64,000 nucleotides of DNA from positions 124,001-188,000 of the forward strand of contig JAEZZR010000001.1 in NCBI GenBank assembly GCA_023418505.1, written 5' to 3'. Within the stretch, counting starts at the first letter, position 1; each line of letters begins with the position of its first letter. This stretch comes from Actinomycetes bacterium. GTDB taxonomy: Bacteria; Actinomycetota; Actinomycetes; Mycobacteriales; Mycobacteriaceae. The notes under the pieces were generated by a model. It was given only the letters and a program-made list of their open reading frames with translations, ran no database searches and had not been told where the DNA came from. Below are positions 1 to 8,653 of the stretch, in pieces. A program made the translations under genes and the position numbers.

Positions 1-301
1 CGCGCAAAGTACCGGCTTCGCGCATCTGCCGGAGTTGGGCAATACCGCGGTTGACGCCGGCACCATAGCCAATGTTGCCACCAGTATCGAGAAACTCAAT
101 CGTGGTTTTCGGCAGCGAACCACTGCGTGCCGCTTGTTGTTCTGGCGCGCCGTCAGTGGAGCCGTTATCTGCAAGCACAATATGAGTAGGCAAGGCGGTT
201 GCCTGATCGAGCGAATCGATCAGCGCCCCCAGATGCTCACCTGGGGAAAACGTCACGGTTACTACGCCTAGGGTGTTGCTCGGGGTCTTGCTTGCGTTCA
301 C
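1..301 (-). CDS. wbbL: Rhamnosyltransferase WbbL, GT2 family (3' part outside window)
   Basis: The minus strand is open from a GTG at 299-301 to the window edge, about 100 codons. The translation has the start of a GT-A glycosyltransferase: VVTVTFSPGEH near the N-terminus, then VLADNGSTDG (the nucleotide-sugar binding DNGS motif) and a GGNIGYGAGVNRG segment. This pattern closely resembles mycobacterial WbbL, which adds rhamnose from dTDP-rhamnose to GlcNAc-PP-decaprenol at the cytoplasmic membrane to make the arabinogalactan linker. It starts 11 nt after the rmlD stop, so it is very likely co-transcribed with the gene that makes its donor sugar. Only the first third is visible. Confidence 0.85.
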   Translation of the reverse strand, partial: MNASKTPSNTLGVVTVTFSPGEHLGALIDSLDQATALPTHIVLADNGSTDGAPEQQAARSGSLPKTTIEFLDTGGNIGYGAGVNRGIAQLRQMREAGTLR

Positions 302-312
302 AACGCCTAACC

Positions 313-1260
313 CTAAGCCAACACGCGGATTAACGTATCCTCCCACTCCGGCAGGGGTGCGAAACCGGCGTCAATCCAACTGCTGGGGTCTAAAACTGAC
401 CACGCTGGCCGTACCGCCGGAGTGGGATATTCACTGGTAGCACAGGGCTGCACACGCTGTGGATCTTGACCGCTGGCACGGAAAATCGCTTGAGCAAATT
501 CAAACCAGGAAGCCCGCCCGGTTCCTGTGACATGGAAATACTTCACTTTTTCTAGCCAACGACGATTTGGCTGCCCAAGTCCATCCACGTGCACACCTGC
601 TTTTCCAAAAGCCGCGACTAATTCCCATATCGCACCGGCTAAGTCCCCCACAAAGGTGGGATTGCCCACTTGATCCTCCACCACCTTCAATTGGCGCTGC
701 GGATCTTGCGCTAGCTGCAACATCGTAGAGACAAAGTCCCGACTGTCCGGCTGCGTTGGCCCCGACCACACCCAAGCCGTGCGCACGATGGCAGCTTGCC
801 ACTCGTCGTTAGGCTCTTGAGCTGCAACCTGCTCGATGGCTTGCTCCCCGGCATACTTGGTGCGGCCGTAGGCGGTTTGGGGGTTGGGGATGTCGTCGGT
901 GTGCCAGGGACGGCGGGGTTTTGCGCTCTCGCCCCCGATCTCGCCCGAAAACACATAATCCGTAGAGATGTGAATCAGTGGCGCGTGGATGCTCCTCGCC
1001 CACTCGGCGAGGTACTGCACCGCTGTGGCATTAACCGCGAATGCCCGATCATAATCCGTTTCTGCCTGGTCTACCTGCGTATATGCAGCAGCATTAACGA
1101 CAAGATCCACTGGCGGGCAGGCAGCAATCTGTGCCGGATCGGTGATGTCACAATGCGCACGGTTATACGCCACAACCTGCACATGCTCCGGCGCCGATGC
1201 CTCAAGAGCCCGCCCCAATTGGCCATCCGCGCCGAAAATCGCCACACTCAGTTGGTTCAT
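313..1260 (-). CDS. rmlD: dTDP-4-dehydrorhamnose reductase
   Basis: RmlD reduces dTDP-4-keto-rhamnose to dTDP-L-rhamnose, the donor for the arabinogalactan linker. The 315-residue protein starts MNQLSVAIFGADGQLG, which holds the Rossmann GxxGxxG motif. It continues with VNAAAYTQVDQAE, ISTDYVFSG and the YGRTKYAGE active-site YxxxK, all typical of the family. An upstream in-frame extension exists but lacks homology. I chose the ATG at 1258-1260 because the Rossmann strand begins there and a TACTGT hexamer lies 7 nt upstream, which fits a leaderless mRNA. It is divergent from the LCP gene. Confidence 0.93.
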   Translation of the reverse strand: MNQLSVAIFGADGQLGRALEASAPEHVQVVAYNRAHCDITDPAQIAACPPVDLVVNAAAYTQVDQAETDYDRAFAVNATAVQYLAEWARSIHAPLIHISTDYVFSGEIGGESAKPRRPWHTDDIPNPQTAYGRTKYAGEQAIEQVAAQEPNDEWQAAIVRTAWVWSGPTQPDSRDFVSTMLQLAQDPQRQLKVVEDQVGNPTFVGDLAGAIWELVAAFGKAGVHVDGLGQPNRRWLEKVKYFHVTGTGRASWFEFAQAIFRASGQDPQRVQPCATSEYPTPAVRPAWSVLDPSSWIDAGFAPLPEWEDTLIRVLA

Positions 1261-1267
1261 TGTTATT

Positions 1268-1273
1268 ACAGTA
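1268..1273 (-). promoter_or_regulatory. -10 element of rmlD
   Basis: TACTGT ends 7 nt before the rmlD ATG. Confidence 0.5.
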
Positions 1274-1293
1274 CCTATCGTAGAAAGATAGGT
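1273..1293. promoter_or_regulatory. Palindrome between rmlD and the LCP gene
   Basis: Perfect 7-bp arms ACCTATC and GATAGGT are separated by 7 nt. The site abuts the rmlD -10 hexamer and covers its spacer, so a bound repressor would block rmlD and possibly the divergent gene. The binding protein is unknown. Confidence 0.45.
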
Positions 1294-1341
1294 CTTCGAT
1301 CTGTTACCAGCACAGTTGCCAAAAGTTAAAGGAGTGCCACG

Positions 1342-2937
1342 GTGAGTGCACAGCGCCCCGCTTCTCGACATGCGCGCGATATTCAAGCGCCACCGTCGCA
1401 CGTGGAAAGTGCGAAACAGGCGTGGCCAATGTCGCTGCGGGCGATTCTGGCGATTATTTCGGCGCTGTGTTTAACCGTTTCTGCCATTGGTTGGTGGACG
1501 GTGGGTCGCGCTGCCGGCGATTTGAGCTCGGGCGGTAATTTCTCGCTGGGCCAAGAACGCGATGGTGCTACTGACATCCTGCTGGTCGGCTCCGATTCGC
1601 GTACCGACGCACAAGGCAATCCTCTTACCCAAGAAGAGATTGATATGTTGCGCGCTGGCGACGAGGCAGCAACCAATACTGACACGATCATTGTGATCCG
1701 TGTGCCTAACGACGGATCTTCGGCAACTGCGATTTCGATCCCTCGCGATACCTATATCAACTATCCCTCGCTCGGAAACACCAAGATCAATGGTGTCTAC
1801 GGTGCTGTGAAGCAGGAACGCGAAGCGGAGCTCCAAGCCGAAGGTAAATCGCCTGCGGTTGTAGAACGTGAATCCACCGAAGCTGGCCGCCAAGCACTGA
1901 TTAATGCGGTAGCGGATCTGACCGGCGTGACCGTGGATCACTATGCCGAAGTTGGCCTCCTGGGATTCGTGCTACTCACCGACGCTATTGGTGGCGTAGA
2001 TGTGTGCTTGAATGCGCCAGTCTACGAGGAACTATCGGGTGCGAATTTCGAAGCTGGACGGCAGACACTATCTGGCCCGGATGCTTTGAGCTTCGTACGC
2101 CAACGCCATGGTTTGCCACGCGGCGACTTGGATCGCATTACCCGCCAGCAGGCGTTCATGGCGTCGTTCGCTAATAAACTCCTCGGTGCTGGCACGCTGT
2201 CCAACCCAGCTCGCTTGAATGAGTTGGGCGGTGCGGTAAGCCGTTCGGTGATCTTGGACTCCGACTGGGACGTGATGGGCTTTGCCACCCAGATGCAAGG
2301 GCTCACCGGCGGCAACGTGAAATTCGAAACTATCCCAGTAACCAGTATCGATGGCGTAGGCGACTACGGCGAATCGGTAGTCACCGTGGATAAAGGCCAA
2401 GTGCACGCCTACTTTGAAGCACTGCTTGGACCATTGGATGAGGAGCATGCCGAAGAAGATGCGGAACCTCAGCCCACCAACCACAAGCCAGCAGAAACCA
2501 CGGTGAGTGTCTACAACGCCACGGGTATTGAAGGCTTGGCCTCTCATGTATCGCGCACACTAACTGATGCGGGCTACGTCGAAGGCACGGTCGGTAACGC
2601 TGAATTTGCCGGCGTAGCGATCAGCCAGGTCAATGCTGCAGATCCAGATGATCCAGCAGCGAAGGCGATTGCTGAAAAGCTCGGTGGCCTGCCGATTGTG
2701 CATGACACTTCGCTGGAAAAGGGACAGATTTCTGTCACTGTGGCAGGCGATTACGCCGGCCCTGGCCTTGATGAAGCACTGGGCGCTGCTGCAGCAGCTG
2801 AAGAAGCTGCGCTGAATGAGGCTCCAAATGCAGAAGACGCCACCGGCGAGGTTATCGGCCAAGAAGGCAACCCCACCGAAGGCGACTTAAGTGCTCATAT
2901 TGATGCCGGCGGCGACGGCATCATGTGCGTGAACTAG
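1342..2937 (+). CDS. lcpA: LytR-CpsA-Psr family cell-wall ligase with LytR_C domain
   Basis: LCP proteins transfer polyprenyl-linked glycopolymers to peptidoglycan; in corynebacteria the polymer is arabinogalactan. The 531-residue protein has a cytoplasmic N-terminus, one membrane helix (about residues 30-55), then the LCP domain. LCP signatures are ILLVGSDSR, ISIPRDTYI, KINGVYG, GGVDVCLN and LSFVRQRHGLPRGDLDR, which hold the Arg and Asp residues that bind pyrophosphate and metal. A LytR_C domain follows (TTVSVYNATGIEGLA, about 390-480) and a Glu/Ala-rich tail. The GTG start has an AAAGGAG Shine-Dalgarno sequence at 1328-1334. Its divergence from wbbL/rmlD supports the arabinogalactan role. 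The symbol follows C. glutamicum usage. Confidence 0.9.
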   Translation: MSAQRPASRHARDIQAPPSHVESAKQAWPMSLRAILAIISALCLTVSAIGWWTVGRAAGDLSSGGNFSLGQERDGATDILLVGSDSRTDAQGNPLTQEEIDMLRAGDEAATNTDTIIVIRVPNDGSSATAISIPRDTYINYPSLGNTKINGVYGAVKQEREAELQAEGKSPAVVERESTEAGRQALINAVADLTGVTVDHYAEVGLLGFVLLTDAIGGVDVCLNAPVYEELSGANFEAGRQTLSGPDALSFVRQRHGLPRGDLDRITRQQAFMASFANKLLGAGTLSNPARLNELGGAVSRSVILDSDWDVMGFATQMQGLTGGNVKFETIPVTSIDGVGDYGESVVTVDKGQVHAYFEALLGPLDEEHAEEDAEPQPTNHKPAETTVSVYNATGIEGLASHVSRTLTDAGYVEGTVGNAEFAGVAISQVNAADPDDPAAKAIAEKLGGLPIVHDTSLEKGQISVTVAGDYAGPGLDEALGAAAAAEEAALNEAPNAEDATGEVIGQEGNPTEGDLSAHIDAGGDGIMCVN

Positions 2938-2955
2938 CTGATCGCGAGTCCGCAC

Positions 2956-2975
2956 GGACTAGCTGGAACTAGTCC
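2956..2975. terminator. Stem-loop between convergent lcpA and thiolase genes
   Basis: GGACTAG and CTAGTCC form a perfect 7-bp stem with a 6-nt loop, overlapping the thiolase stop. There is no clear U-run on either strand. Confidence 0.4.
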
Positions 2976-4180
2976 TTGTACAGCAGCAGGGCATCGCCCT
3001 GGCCGCCGCCACCACAGATGCCAATGCCTGCGCGGGCACCGGCACCGCGACGGGACAATTCCATCGCCGCGGTCAACGTCAAACGTGCACCAGAGCAACC
3101 AATTGGGTGGCCCATAGCAATCGCGCCGCCATGGATATTGGTCTTTTCCAGTGGGTAGCCCAGTTCGCGCAAAGACTTCACAGCCACGGCACCGAAAGCT
3201 TCGTTGATCTCTACCAAGTCCAGTTCGGAAATATCCCACTCAGCGCGCTTCAATGCGGCCAGGATCGAATCGCTTGGCTGCGAATGCAGCGAATTATCAG
3301 GGCCTGCAGTCTGCGCGTAGTTGCCTACTACGGCTAGGTAATCCAGTCCGCGTTCTTCCGCCCAGCTACGGCGAGCGAGCACTACGGCTGCGGCACCGTC
3401 GGAAAGCGGGGAAGAATTACCCGCAGTAATCGTGCCACCTTCAGCTAAGAAGACCGGGCGCAACTTCGACAAGGATTCCACGGTCGCTTCTGGGCGGATG
3501 CCTTGATCCTTATCCACAACCAGCGGATCGCCCTTGCGCTGTGGGATCTCGATCGGAGTGATCTCTTCGGCGAAGACGCCAGATTCGGTCGCCTTAGCTG
3601 CACGCTGGTGCGAAAGCGCGGCAACCTCGTCCTGCTCCTGTCGGGTGATACCTAATTCTTCGTTGCGCTGATCGGTGAGCGTGCCCATCGAAACGTTATC
3701 GAAGGAATCCACCAGTCCGTCGCGCTCTAGGGTGTCTTCAAACTTCAAAGCACCAAACGCCTTGCCCTGGCGCACGCCGCGAGCAACGTGTGGGGCGTTG
3801 GTCATGGACTCCTGGCCGCCAGCTACCACTACATCGGCATCGCCCAGGCGGATCATACGGCTGGCACTAATCACGGCGGTCAAGCCGGACAAGCAGACCT
3901 TATTGACCACTTCGCAAGTAACGCTCATGGGCAAACCAGCCTTCACAGCCGTTTGGCGCGAAGGGTTCTGGCCAGCACCCGCTAAGATCACCTGCCCCAT
4001 AATTAGGCGTTGCACATCAGATTTTTCAATCCCGGCGCGCTCGATAGCGGCAGAGACTGCATGAGCCCCTAACTCCACGGCAGTCAGTGGCGCCAACTGC
4101 CCTAAGATTTTGCCTTGGGCGGTACGTGCCCCGGCCAGAATCACTACGTCATCTGGATGCGCCTGTGGCAATGCGGACAT
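2969..4180 (-). CDS. Acetyl-CoA C-acetyltransferase (thiolase)
   Basis: A thiolase that condenses or cleaves acyl-CoA and acetyl-CoA. The 403-residue protein contains the nucleophile Cys96 (NKVCLSG), the His motif GGAIAMGHPIGCSG and the second catalytic Cys in CGGGGQGDA near the C-terminus. The length matches the family. The ATG at 4178-4180 has a strong AAGGAG 9 nt upstream; a longer in-frame ORF to 4261 has no family similarity. It is monocistronic, with its own upstream region of about 140 bp after purH. Whether it acts in biosynthesis or beta-oxidation cannot be told from sequence. Confidence 0.93.
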   Translation of the reverse strand: MSALPQAHPDDVVILAGARTAQGKILGQLAPLTAVELGAHAVSAAIERAGIEKSDVQRLIMGQVILAGAGQNPSRQTAVKAGLPMSVTCEVVNKVCLSGLTAVISASRMIRLGDADVVVAGGQESMTNAPHVARGVRQGKAFGALKFEDTLERDGLVDSFDNVSMGTLTDQRNEELGITRQEQDEVAALSHQRAAKATESGVFAEEITPIEIPQRKGDPLVVDKDQGIRPEATVESLSKLRPVFLAEGGTITAGNSSPLSDGAAAVVLARRSWAEERGLDYLAVVGNYAQTAGPDNSLHSQPSDSILAALKRAEWDISELDLVEINEAFGAVAVKSLRELGYPLEKTNIHGGAIAMGHPIGCSGARLTLTAAMELSRRGAGARAGIGICGGGGQGDALLLYKD

Positions 4181-4291
4181 GGGTAAATCGTCTCCTTCTT
4201 CCCCACAGCATCGGGCGCGACAAGTGTAGGCAAGCTCACATGCGCGAACTTCCACCCACACCCGCGCCTGCTTTTACCAGCGAGGATGATT

Positions 4292-4318
4292 GGTTGAACT
4301 AAAAATGTAGTTATAACC
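4292..4318. promoter_or_regulatory. Imperfect palindrome between purH and thiolase genes
   Basis: GGTTgAACT, 8 nt, then AGTTatAACC. It ends next to the purH stop and lies about 110 bp upstream of the thiolase start. It could be an operator or an RNA hairpin; no U-run is present. Confidence 0.25.
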
Positions 4319-5887
4319 TTAATGGAAGAAGTGACGCGCGCCAGTGAAATACATAGAAACGCCCGCGGCATTTGCAGCAGCAATTACCTCATCGTCGCGC
4401 ACTGAACCACCAGGCTGAACTACTGCTCGCACACCAGCATTAGACAGCACCTCGAAGCCATCAGCGAAGGGGAAGAATGCGTCCGAGGCAGCCACTGCAC
4501 CTTCCGAGCGCTTCTGCTCCCCGCCCAAGGTGTTAGCGCGCTCGACGGCGAGCTTGGCCGAATCCACTCGATTCACCTGCCCCATACCGACACCCACCGT
4601 GGCACCGTCGTGAGCCAGCAAAATAGCGTTCGACTTCACCGCACGCACGCTGCGCCATGCGAATTCCAGATCGGCCAACGTGGCGTCGTCGACAGGCTCA
4701 CCCGCCGCGAGCGTCCAGTTCTGCGGATCATCGCCCGGCGCGTCTACAGCGTCTACGGTTTGTGCCAGCATGCCACCGGAGATTTGTTTAAGCTCAACGG
4801 CCTGCGCACCACGATCTTCCGGGGTCACCTCCAAGATGCGGATGTTCTTCTTACTCTGGAGGATCTCGATGGCACCTTCGTCATAGCCCGGCGCAGCGAT
4901 GACCTCGGTGAATACCTTCGCTACCTGCTCTGCCATCTCCTTCGAAACATTCCGATTCACCGCGATCACGCCACCGAAAGCGGACATCGGATCGCACGCG
5001 TGCGCCAGACGATGTGCCTGCGCGATCGATTCATCGGAAACCGCAATACCGCACGGATTCGCATGCTTAATAATCGCCACACATGGGCGCTCGTGATCCC
5101 ACGCCGCACGCCACGCCGCATCGGCATCGGTGTAGTTGTTGTAGCTCATCTCCTTGCCGTGGTGCTGTTTCGCATTCGCCAAACCACCAGCCTGGCCTTC
5201 AGCGACGAACAGGTTCGCAGCTTGGTGCGGGTTCTCGCCATAACGCAGCTGGGCTTCACGACGGTAGGTCGCCCCCAACCAGTTTTCGTCTTCTAGCTGC
5301 TCGGTAAGCCAGCTAGCTACTGCAACGTCGTAAGCAGCGGTGTGCTGGAAAGCTTCCCGAGCAAGCTGGCGACGCTGCTGCAATTCAAAGCCGCCCTGCT
5401 GCACGGCATCAATCACATTTTCGTAGCGATCTGGGTTGACTACTACTGCCACCGATGGGTGATTCTTTGCCGCAGCACGCACCATTGATGGGCCGCCGAT
5501 GTCGATCTGTTCCACGCAGGCGTCGTAGTCCGCACCGGAGGCGACAGTTTCGGCAAAAGGATAGAGATTCACCACCACCAGTTGGAATGGCTCGACCGAT
5601 AGCTCTTCTAGCTGCCGCATGTGGTCTTCTTTACGCGTATCCGCCAGAATGCCTGCATGCACGCGTGGGTGCAGGGTCTTTACCCGGCCTTCTAAGCACT
5701 CTGGGAATTCGGTGAGCTGTTCTACTGGAGTAACTGGCACTCCAGCATCGGCAATACGTTTCGCTGTCGATCCGGTAGAGACAATTTCTACGCCCGCCTG
5801 GTGCAGCGCTGTGGCCAGTGACTCAAGCCCCGTCTTGTCATACACGCTGATCAGTGCGCGCTTAATGGTCTTTCGCTGCTGTGTCAT
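4319..5887 (-). CDS. purH: Bifunctional AICAR formyltransferase / IMP cyclohydrolase
   Basis: PurH catalyses the last two steps of de novo IMP synthesis in the cytosol. The 522-residue protein starts with an MGS-like IMP cyclohydrolase domain (ALISVYDKTGLESLA, about residues 10-140) and continues with the AICAR transformylase domain, including IIKHANPCGIA and a C-terminal FPFADGFEVL and QPGGSVRDDEV. The length is usual for the family. Its ATG overlaps the purN stop by 4 nt, so the two are translationally coupled. Large antisense ORFs over this gene are shadows. Confidence 0.97.
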   Translation of the reverse strand: MTQQRKTIKRALISVYDKTGLESLATALHQAGVEIVSTGSTAKRIADAGVPVTPVEQLTEFPECLEGRVKTLHPRVHAGILADTRKEDHMRQLEELSVEPFQLVVVNLYPFAETVASGADYDACVEQIDIGGPSMVRAAAKNHPSVAVVVNPDRYENVIDAVQQGGFELQQRRQLAREAFQHTAAYDVAVASWLTEQLEDENWLGATYRREAQLRYGENPHQAANLFVAEGQAGGLANAKQHHGKEMSYNNYTDADAAWRAAWDHERPCVAIIKHANPCGIAVSDESIAQAHRLAHACDPMSAFGGVIAVNRNVSKEMAEQVAKVFTEVIAAPGYDEGAIEILQSKKNIRILEVTPEDRGAQAVELKQISGGMLAQTVDAVDAPGDDPQNWTLAAGEPVDDATLADLEFAWRSVRAVKSNAILLAHDGATVGVGMGQVNRVDSAKLAVERANTLGGEQKRSEGAVAASDAFFPFADGFEVLSNAGVRAVVQPGGSVRDDEVIAAANAAGVSMYFTGARHFFH

Positions 5888-6555
5888 GAAAAACGTACCT
5901 TCCGTCCGTCGCGGATTAATTCGCGCTCGGCAATGATGTGAATAACGTCTACGAGTAGTTGTCGCTCTGCGATTTTGATTCGTTCGTGCAGAGTGGCTTC
6001 CGTGTCGTCGTTCGCTACTGGCACGGCGCGTTGGGCGATAATTGGCCCGGTATCTACGCCAGCGTCAACGAGATGCACGGTAGTTCCTGAAATTGTGACT
6101 CCATATGCCAACGCATCCGCCACCGCGTGCGCTCCTGGGAAGGAGGGCAAGAGTGCCGGATGCGTATTAATGATGCGATCTGGGAAAGCCTCTAACACTG
6201 GGGCTCCGAGGATCCGCATGAACCCCGCAGAGACCACAATGTCTGGCTGATGTTTTTCAATCGCAGCTGCGAGCTGTTGGTTCCATCGGAGCCGATTTTC
6301 TCTGGCGGCTTGATCGAACGGCTGGCAGAACGTTTCAATGCCTGCTGCTTGTGCTCGATCTAGCGCGGGACAGTGTTTATCAGATCCCACTGCCACGATC
6401 TGCGCGCGCTGGGCATCGAGATTATCTACCAGGGATTGCAACAAAGTCCCCTGCCCCGAAGCCAGAACCACCACCCGTAACGGCTGAGCATCAATCAAAC
6501 CAGCAGACGCTTCTGGCTGGATCCCGGACTGCGGATTCGGCGAGGGTGAAGTCAC
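5884..6555 (-). CDS. purN: Phosphoribosylglycinamide formyltransferase
   Basis: PurN transfers a formyl group from 10-formyl-THF to GAR. The 223-residue protein has a variable 25-residue leader, then the Rossmann-like core VVVLASGQGTLLQ, the catalytic NTHPALLPSFPGAHA and the Asp motif GVDTGPI. The GTG start at 6553-6555 has TAGACT 8 nt upstream, consistent with a leaderless transcript that continues into purH. FolD, elsewhere in the window, makes its folate cofactor pool. Confidence 0.95.
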   Translation of the reverse strand: MTSPSPNPQSGIQPEASAGLIDAQPLRVVVLASGQGTLLQSLVDNLDAQRAQIVAVGSDKHCPALDRAQAAGIETFCQPFDQAARENRLRWNQQLAAAIEKHQPDIVVSAGFMRILGAPVLEAFPDRIINTHPALLPSFPGAHAVADALAYGVTISGTTVHLVDAGVDTGPIIAQRAVPVANDDTEATLHERIKIAERQLLVDVIHIIAERELIRDGRKVRFS

Positions 6556-6563
6556 GGTAGTTC

Positions 6564-6569
6564 AGTCTA
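6564..6569 (-). promoter_or_regulatory. -10 element of purN-purH
   Basis: TAGACT ends 8 nt before the purN GTG. Confidence 0.5.
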
Positions 6570-6613
6570 GCGGTTGGCTTGCTAGACGTTGCAGTTATTG
6601 GGTTGCAGGGCGC

Positions 6614-8464
6614 TTACGACGTTTTGTTGTCCTCGCTGCTGGTGTCGGCGGTGATGTCTTCAGCATCTTCAGATTCGCCTTCGGTTTCATCACCGGTTTC
6701 TTCAGCTGCTTCAGTCTCTGCTTCCTCGGATTGCGCCTCCTCAGGCTCAGCCTCCTGCTCCACCGGGCGCGTAGCTGTAGTCCGTGCCCCTGACTGATTT
6801 GTTGGCTGGGCCGCTGACTGCGCTACTGGCCGACGCGCCGCCTGGGCCTGAGCTTCGGTCTCCTCGGCGGCATTCTCGTCGACAAGCTCCGCGGTTTCCA
6901 CGCCAGCCTCAACTTCAGCCTCAACTTCAGCTTCAACTCCACGCCCGCGCGAGCCAAACCCATACAAGGCCACCACCATCGCTGCACCCGGCAACGCCAG
7001 CCACAGGGAAGTCACAAAGCCAAGTAGACCAGCCTGCACGCCGGAAGTGCCATATACACCGACCGAACCACTGGCCAGGAAGCCCAAGACGCAAAAACCA
7101 ACGCCCGTTAAAAATGCTGCAGCTACTACCTCACGGTAGGCGTAGTAGCCCACGCTATCGCGCAAGTAATTGCGGGTCTGCCAAACGGCAACCGAAGCTG
7201 GAATTAGCAGCAACCCGGCAGCAAAAACCGGCAATTCACTTTGGGGCAAAGCAGCCAACAACGGCATTGGTGGCAATTGCCCAGGCACGGTAGCAAACAC
7301 ACTGACCTCAGCAGCACCGAATTGCACTGGGATTCCGCACAGTACACCTGCACCAAACACAGCCATATTCGGCAAGTACAATAGGCACAGCCCAACCAGT
7401 GCAGCTGTTGCACCAGGGCCGTTGGCGATCTCGAAGGCAGCCAACACATCATCGAGCTGTGCTACCAGTGCCAGTAGCGTCAGCAACAAGCCCAAAGCCA
7501 GCAGCCACACAGTAAAGCGTGCGGCTAGCTTTGCTGCCGTCACTGGCCAATCAGGGAGCCCGCGCCAGCGCAGCAACGCCCGCCACAAACGCCCACCCAT
7601 ACCGATCACGATGGCGCTGGAAGCCACCAATACCGTCGTCAGCATCGTCAACCAGAAATTCGGCAACCCAATTTTCAGCTGGCCGGACGCATCCCACAAC
7701 ATCAGCCAAGCAATCAGCATCATCACCAGTGGCACTACTAAGTAGCTCAGTGCAAGTGCGCGGACCTGGCGGATGGTGATACGCCCGCCTACTTCCCGCC
7801 GAATACGCCAAGCGACCAGCGCAACCAGGATCAACGCGGGCAACAGCGGCGCCATCGTTACTGTGGTGCCACTGTATTTAAAGGGTGCGGCGTGCAGCGT
7901 CAGCCAGATCGAAGCCACGGTCGCGGGGAACGGCCGGATGCCGCCACCGGCGATGGTCACACCAATGACGGCCAAGGTAACTACAGCTAATGCGATAGCT
8001 CCATAGACAGTCAGCGCCGCAAGGCCGTAATGCTTCAGCAAAGCCTGCCGAGAAATATTTTGCGGCAGGCTACGGCGATTGGCGCTGGCGTCGTCGGCAG
8101 CAAAATCCCCTCGTGCACTCCCGTACCGCTTATTGACACGCGACGTTGCGCGCGCATCACCTTGCGACACCCGCTGACGACGCGCCCGACGTGGCGTAGC
8201 CGAACTCGACGCGTGATCCGGCTGGGCACCTACAGGAACGGAGCCGACCTCAATCTGAGCAGCAGCGCGCGAAGCAGCACTGTGATCTTCGCGATATGCA
8301 GCAGACGCTCCAGATACAGTCGCCCCAGATGCACCTGCGTTGCTCTGGCTGGAAAAGTCCCCGTTACTAGGGGGAATTAGGCGTCGCGACCTGGTGACGC
8401 TACCCCGACGTCGGTTGCGCCTCCGGGGATCTGGATGATTCGCTGCCACTGGGATCCTTCCCAT
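6614..8464 (-). CDS. DUF6350 membrane protein, PerM-like
   Basis: A 616-residue integral membrane protein. Residues 1-145 are polar and low in complexity, about 146-510 hold roughly nine to ten hydrophobic helices, and the C-terminus is a very acidic Glu/Ala-rich tail. Position next to purN-purH, membrane topology and length match DUF6350, whose mycobacterial member PerM (Rv0955) takes part in cell division and magnesium-limited persistence; function here is inferred from that. No clear Shine-Dalgarno or TANNNT element precedes the ATG at 8464, so the polar N-terminus may be over-extended. Confidence 0.75.
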   Translation of the reverse strand: MGRIPVAANHPDPRRRNRRRGSVTRSRRLIPPSNGDFSSQSNAGASGATVSGASAAYREDHSAASRAAAQIEVGSVPVGAQPDHASSSATPRRARRQRVSQGDARATSRVNKRYGSARGDFAADDASANRRSLPQNISRQALLKHYGLAALTVYGAIALAVVTLAVIGVTIAGGGIRPFPATVASIWLTLHAAPFKYSGTTVTMAPLLPALILVALVAWRIRREVGGRITIRQVRALALSYLVVPLVMMLIAWLMLWDASGQLKIGLPNFWLTMLTTVLVASSAIVIGMGGRLWRALLRWRGLPDWPVTAAKLAARFTVWLLALGLLLTLLALVAQLDDVLAAFEIANGPGATAALVGLCLLYLPNMAVFGAGVLCGIPVQFGAAEVSVFATVPGQLPPMPLLAALPQSELPVFAAGLLLIPASVAVWQTRNYLRDSVGYYAYREVVAAAFLTGVGFCVLGFLASGSVGVYGTSGVQAGLLGFVTSLWLALPGAAMVVALYGFGSRGRGVEAEVEAEVEAGVETAELVDENAAEETEAQAQAARRPVAQSAAQPTNQSGARTTATRPVEQEAEPEEAQSEEAETEAAEETGDETEGESEDAEDITADTSSEDNKTS

Positions 8465-8536
8465 CGCCTACACACGGTTATCCGCAAGCTTAATCTGCTT
8501 GCGAAAAAATCTTGAAAGTCTCTGGCCGTTTATATA

Positions 8537-8558
8537 TCGTTATCGGAGTACATAACGA
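8537..8558. promoter_or_regulatory. Palindrome between DUF6350 and M23 genes
   Basis: Perfect 7-bp arms TCGTTAT and ATAACGA are separated by 8 nt in the divergent intergenic region. A second, imperfect dyad (GGTAAAC / GTTTAACC) lies at 8604-8619, closer to the M23 gene. The regulators are unknown. Confidence 0.4.
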
Positions 8559-8653
8559 ACTGATTACAACGCCGTTGCAGAACAACATCGAAGCTCGGCC
8601 TAAGGTAAACAGTTTAACCAGGGTAAAACACCAAAATCTCGGGAGACACTGCA

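Noticed and set aside
796..1329. 177-codon plus-strand ORF over rmlD
   Set aside because: Antisense shadow of rmlD that also crosses the promoter palindrome; no domain or ribosome site.
4610..5296. Long plus-strand ORF of 228 codons antisense to purH
   Set aside because: It mirrors the purH reading frame, has no recognisable domain and no start signals; purH itself is unambiguous.
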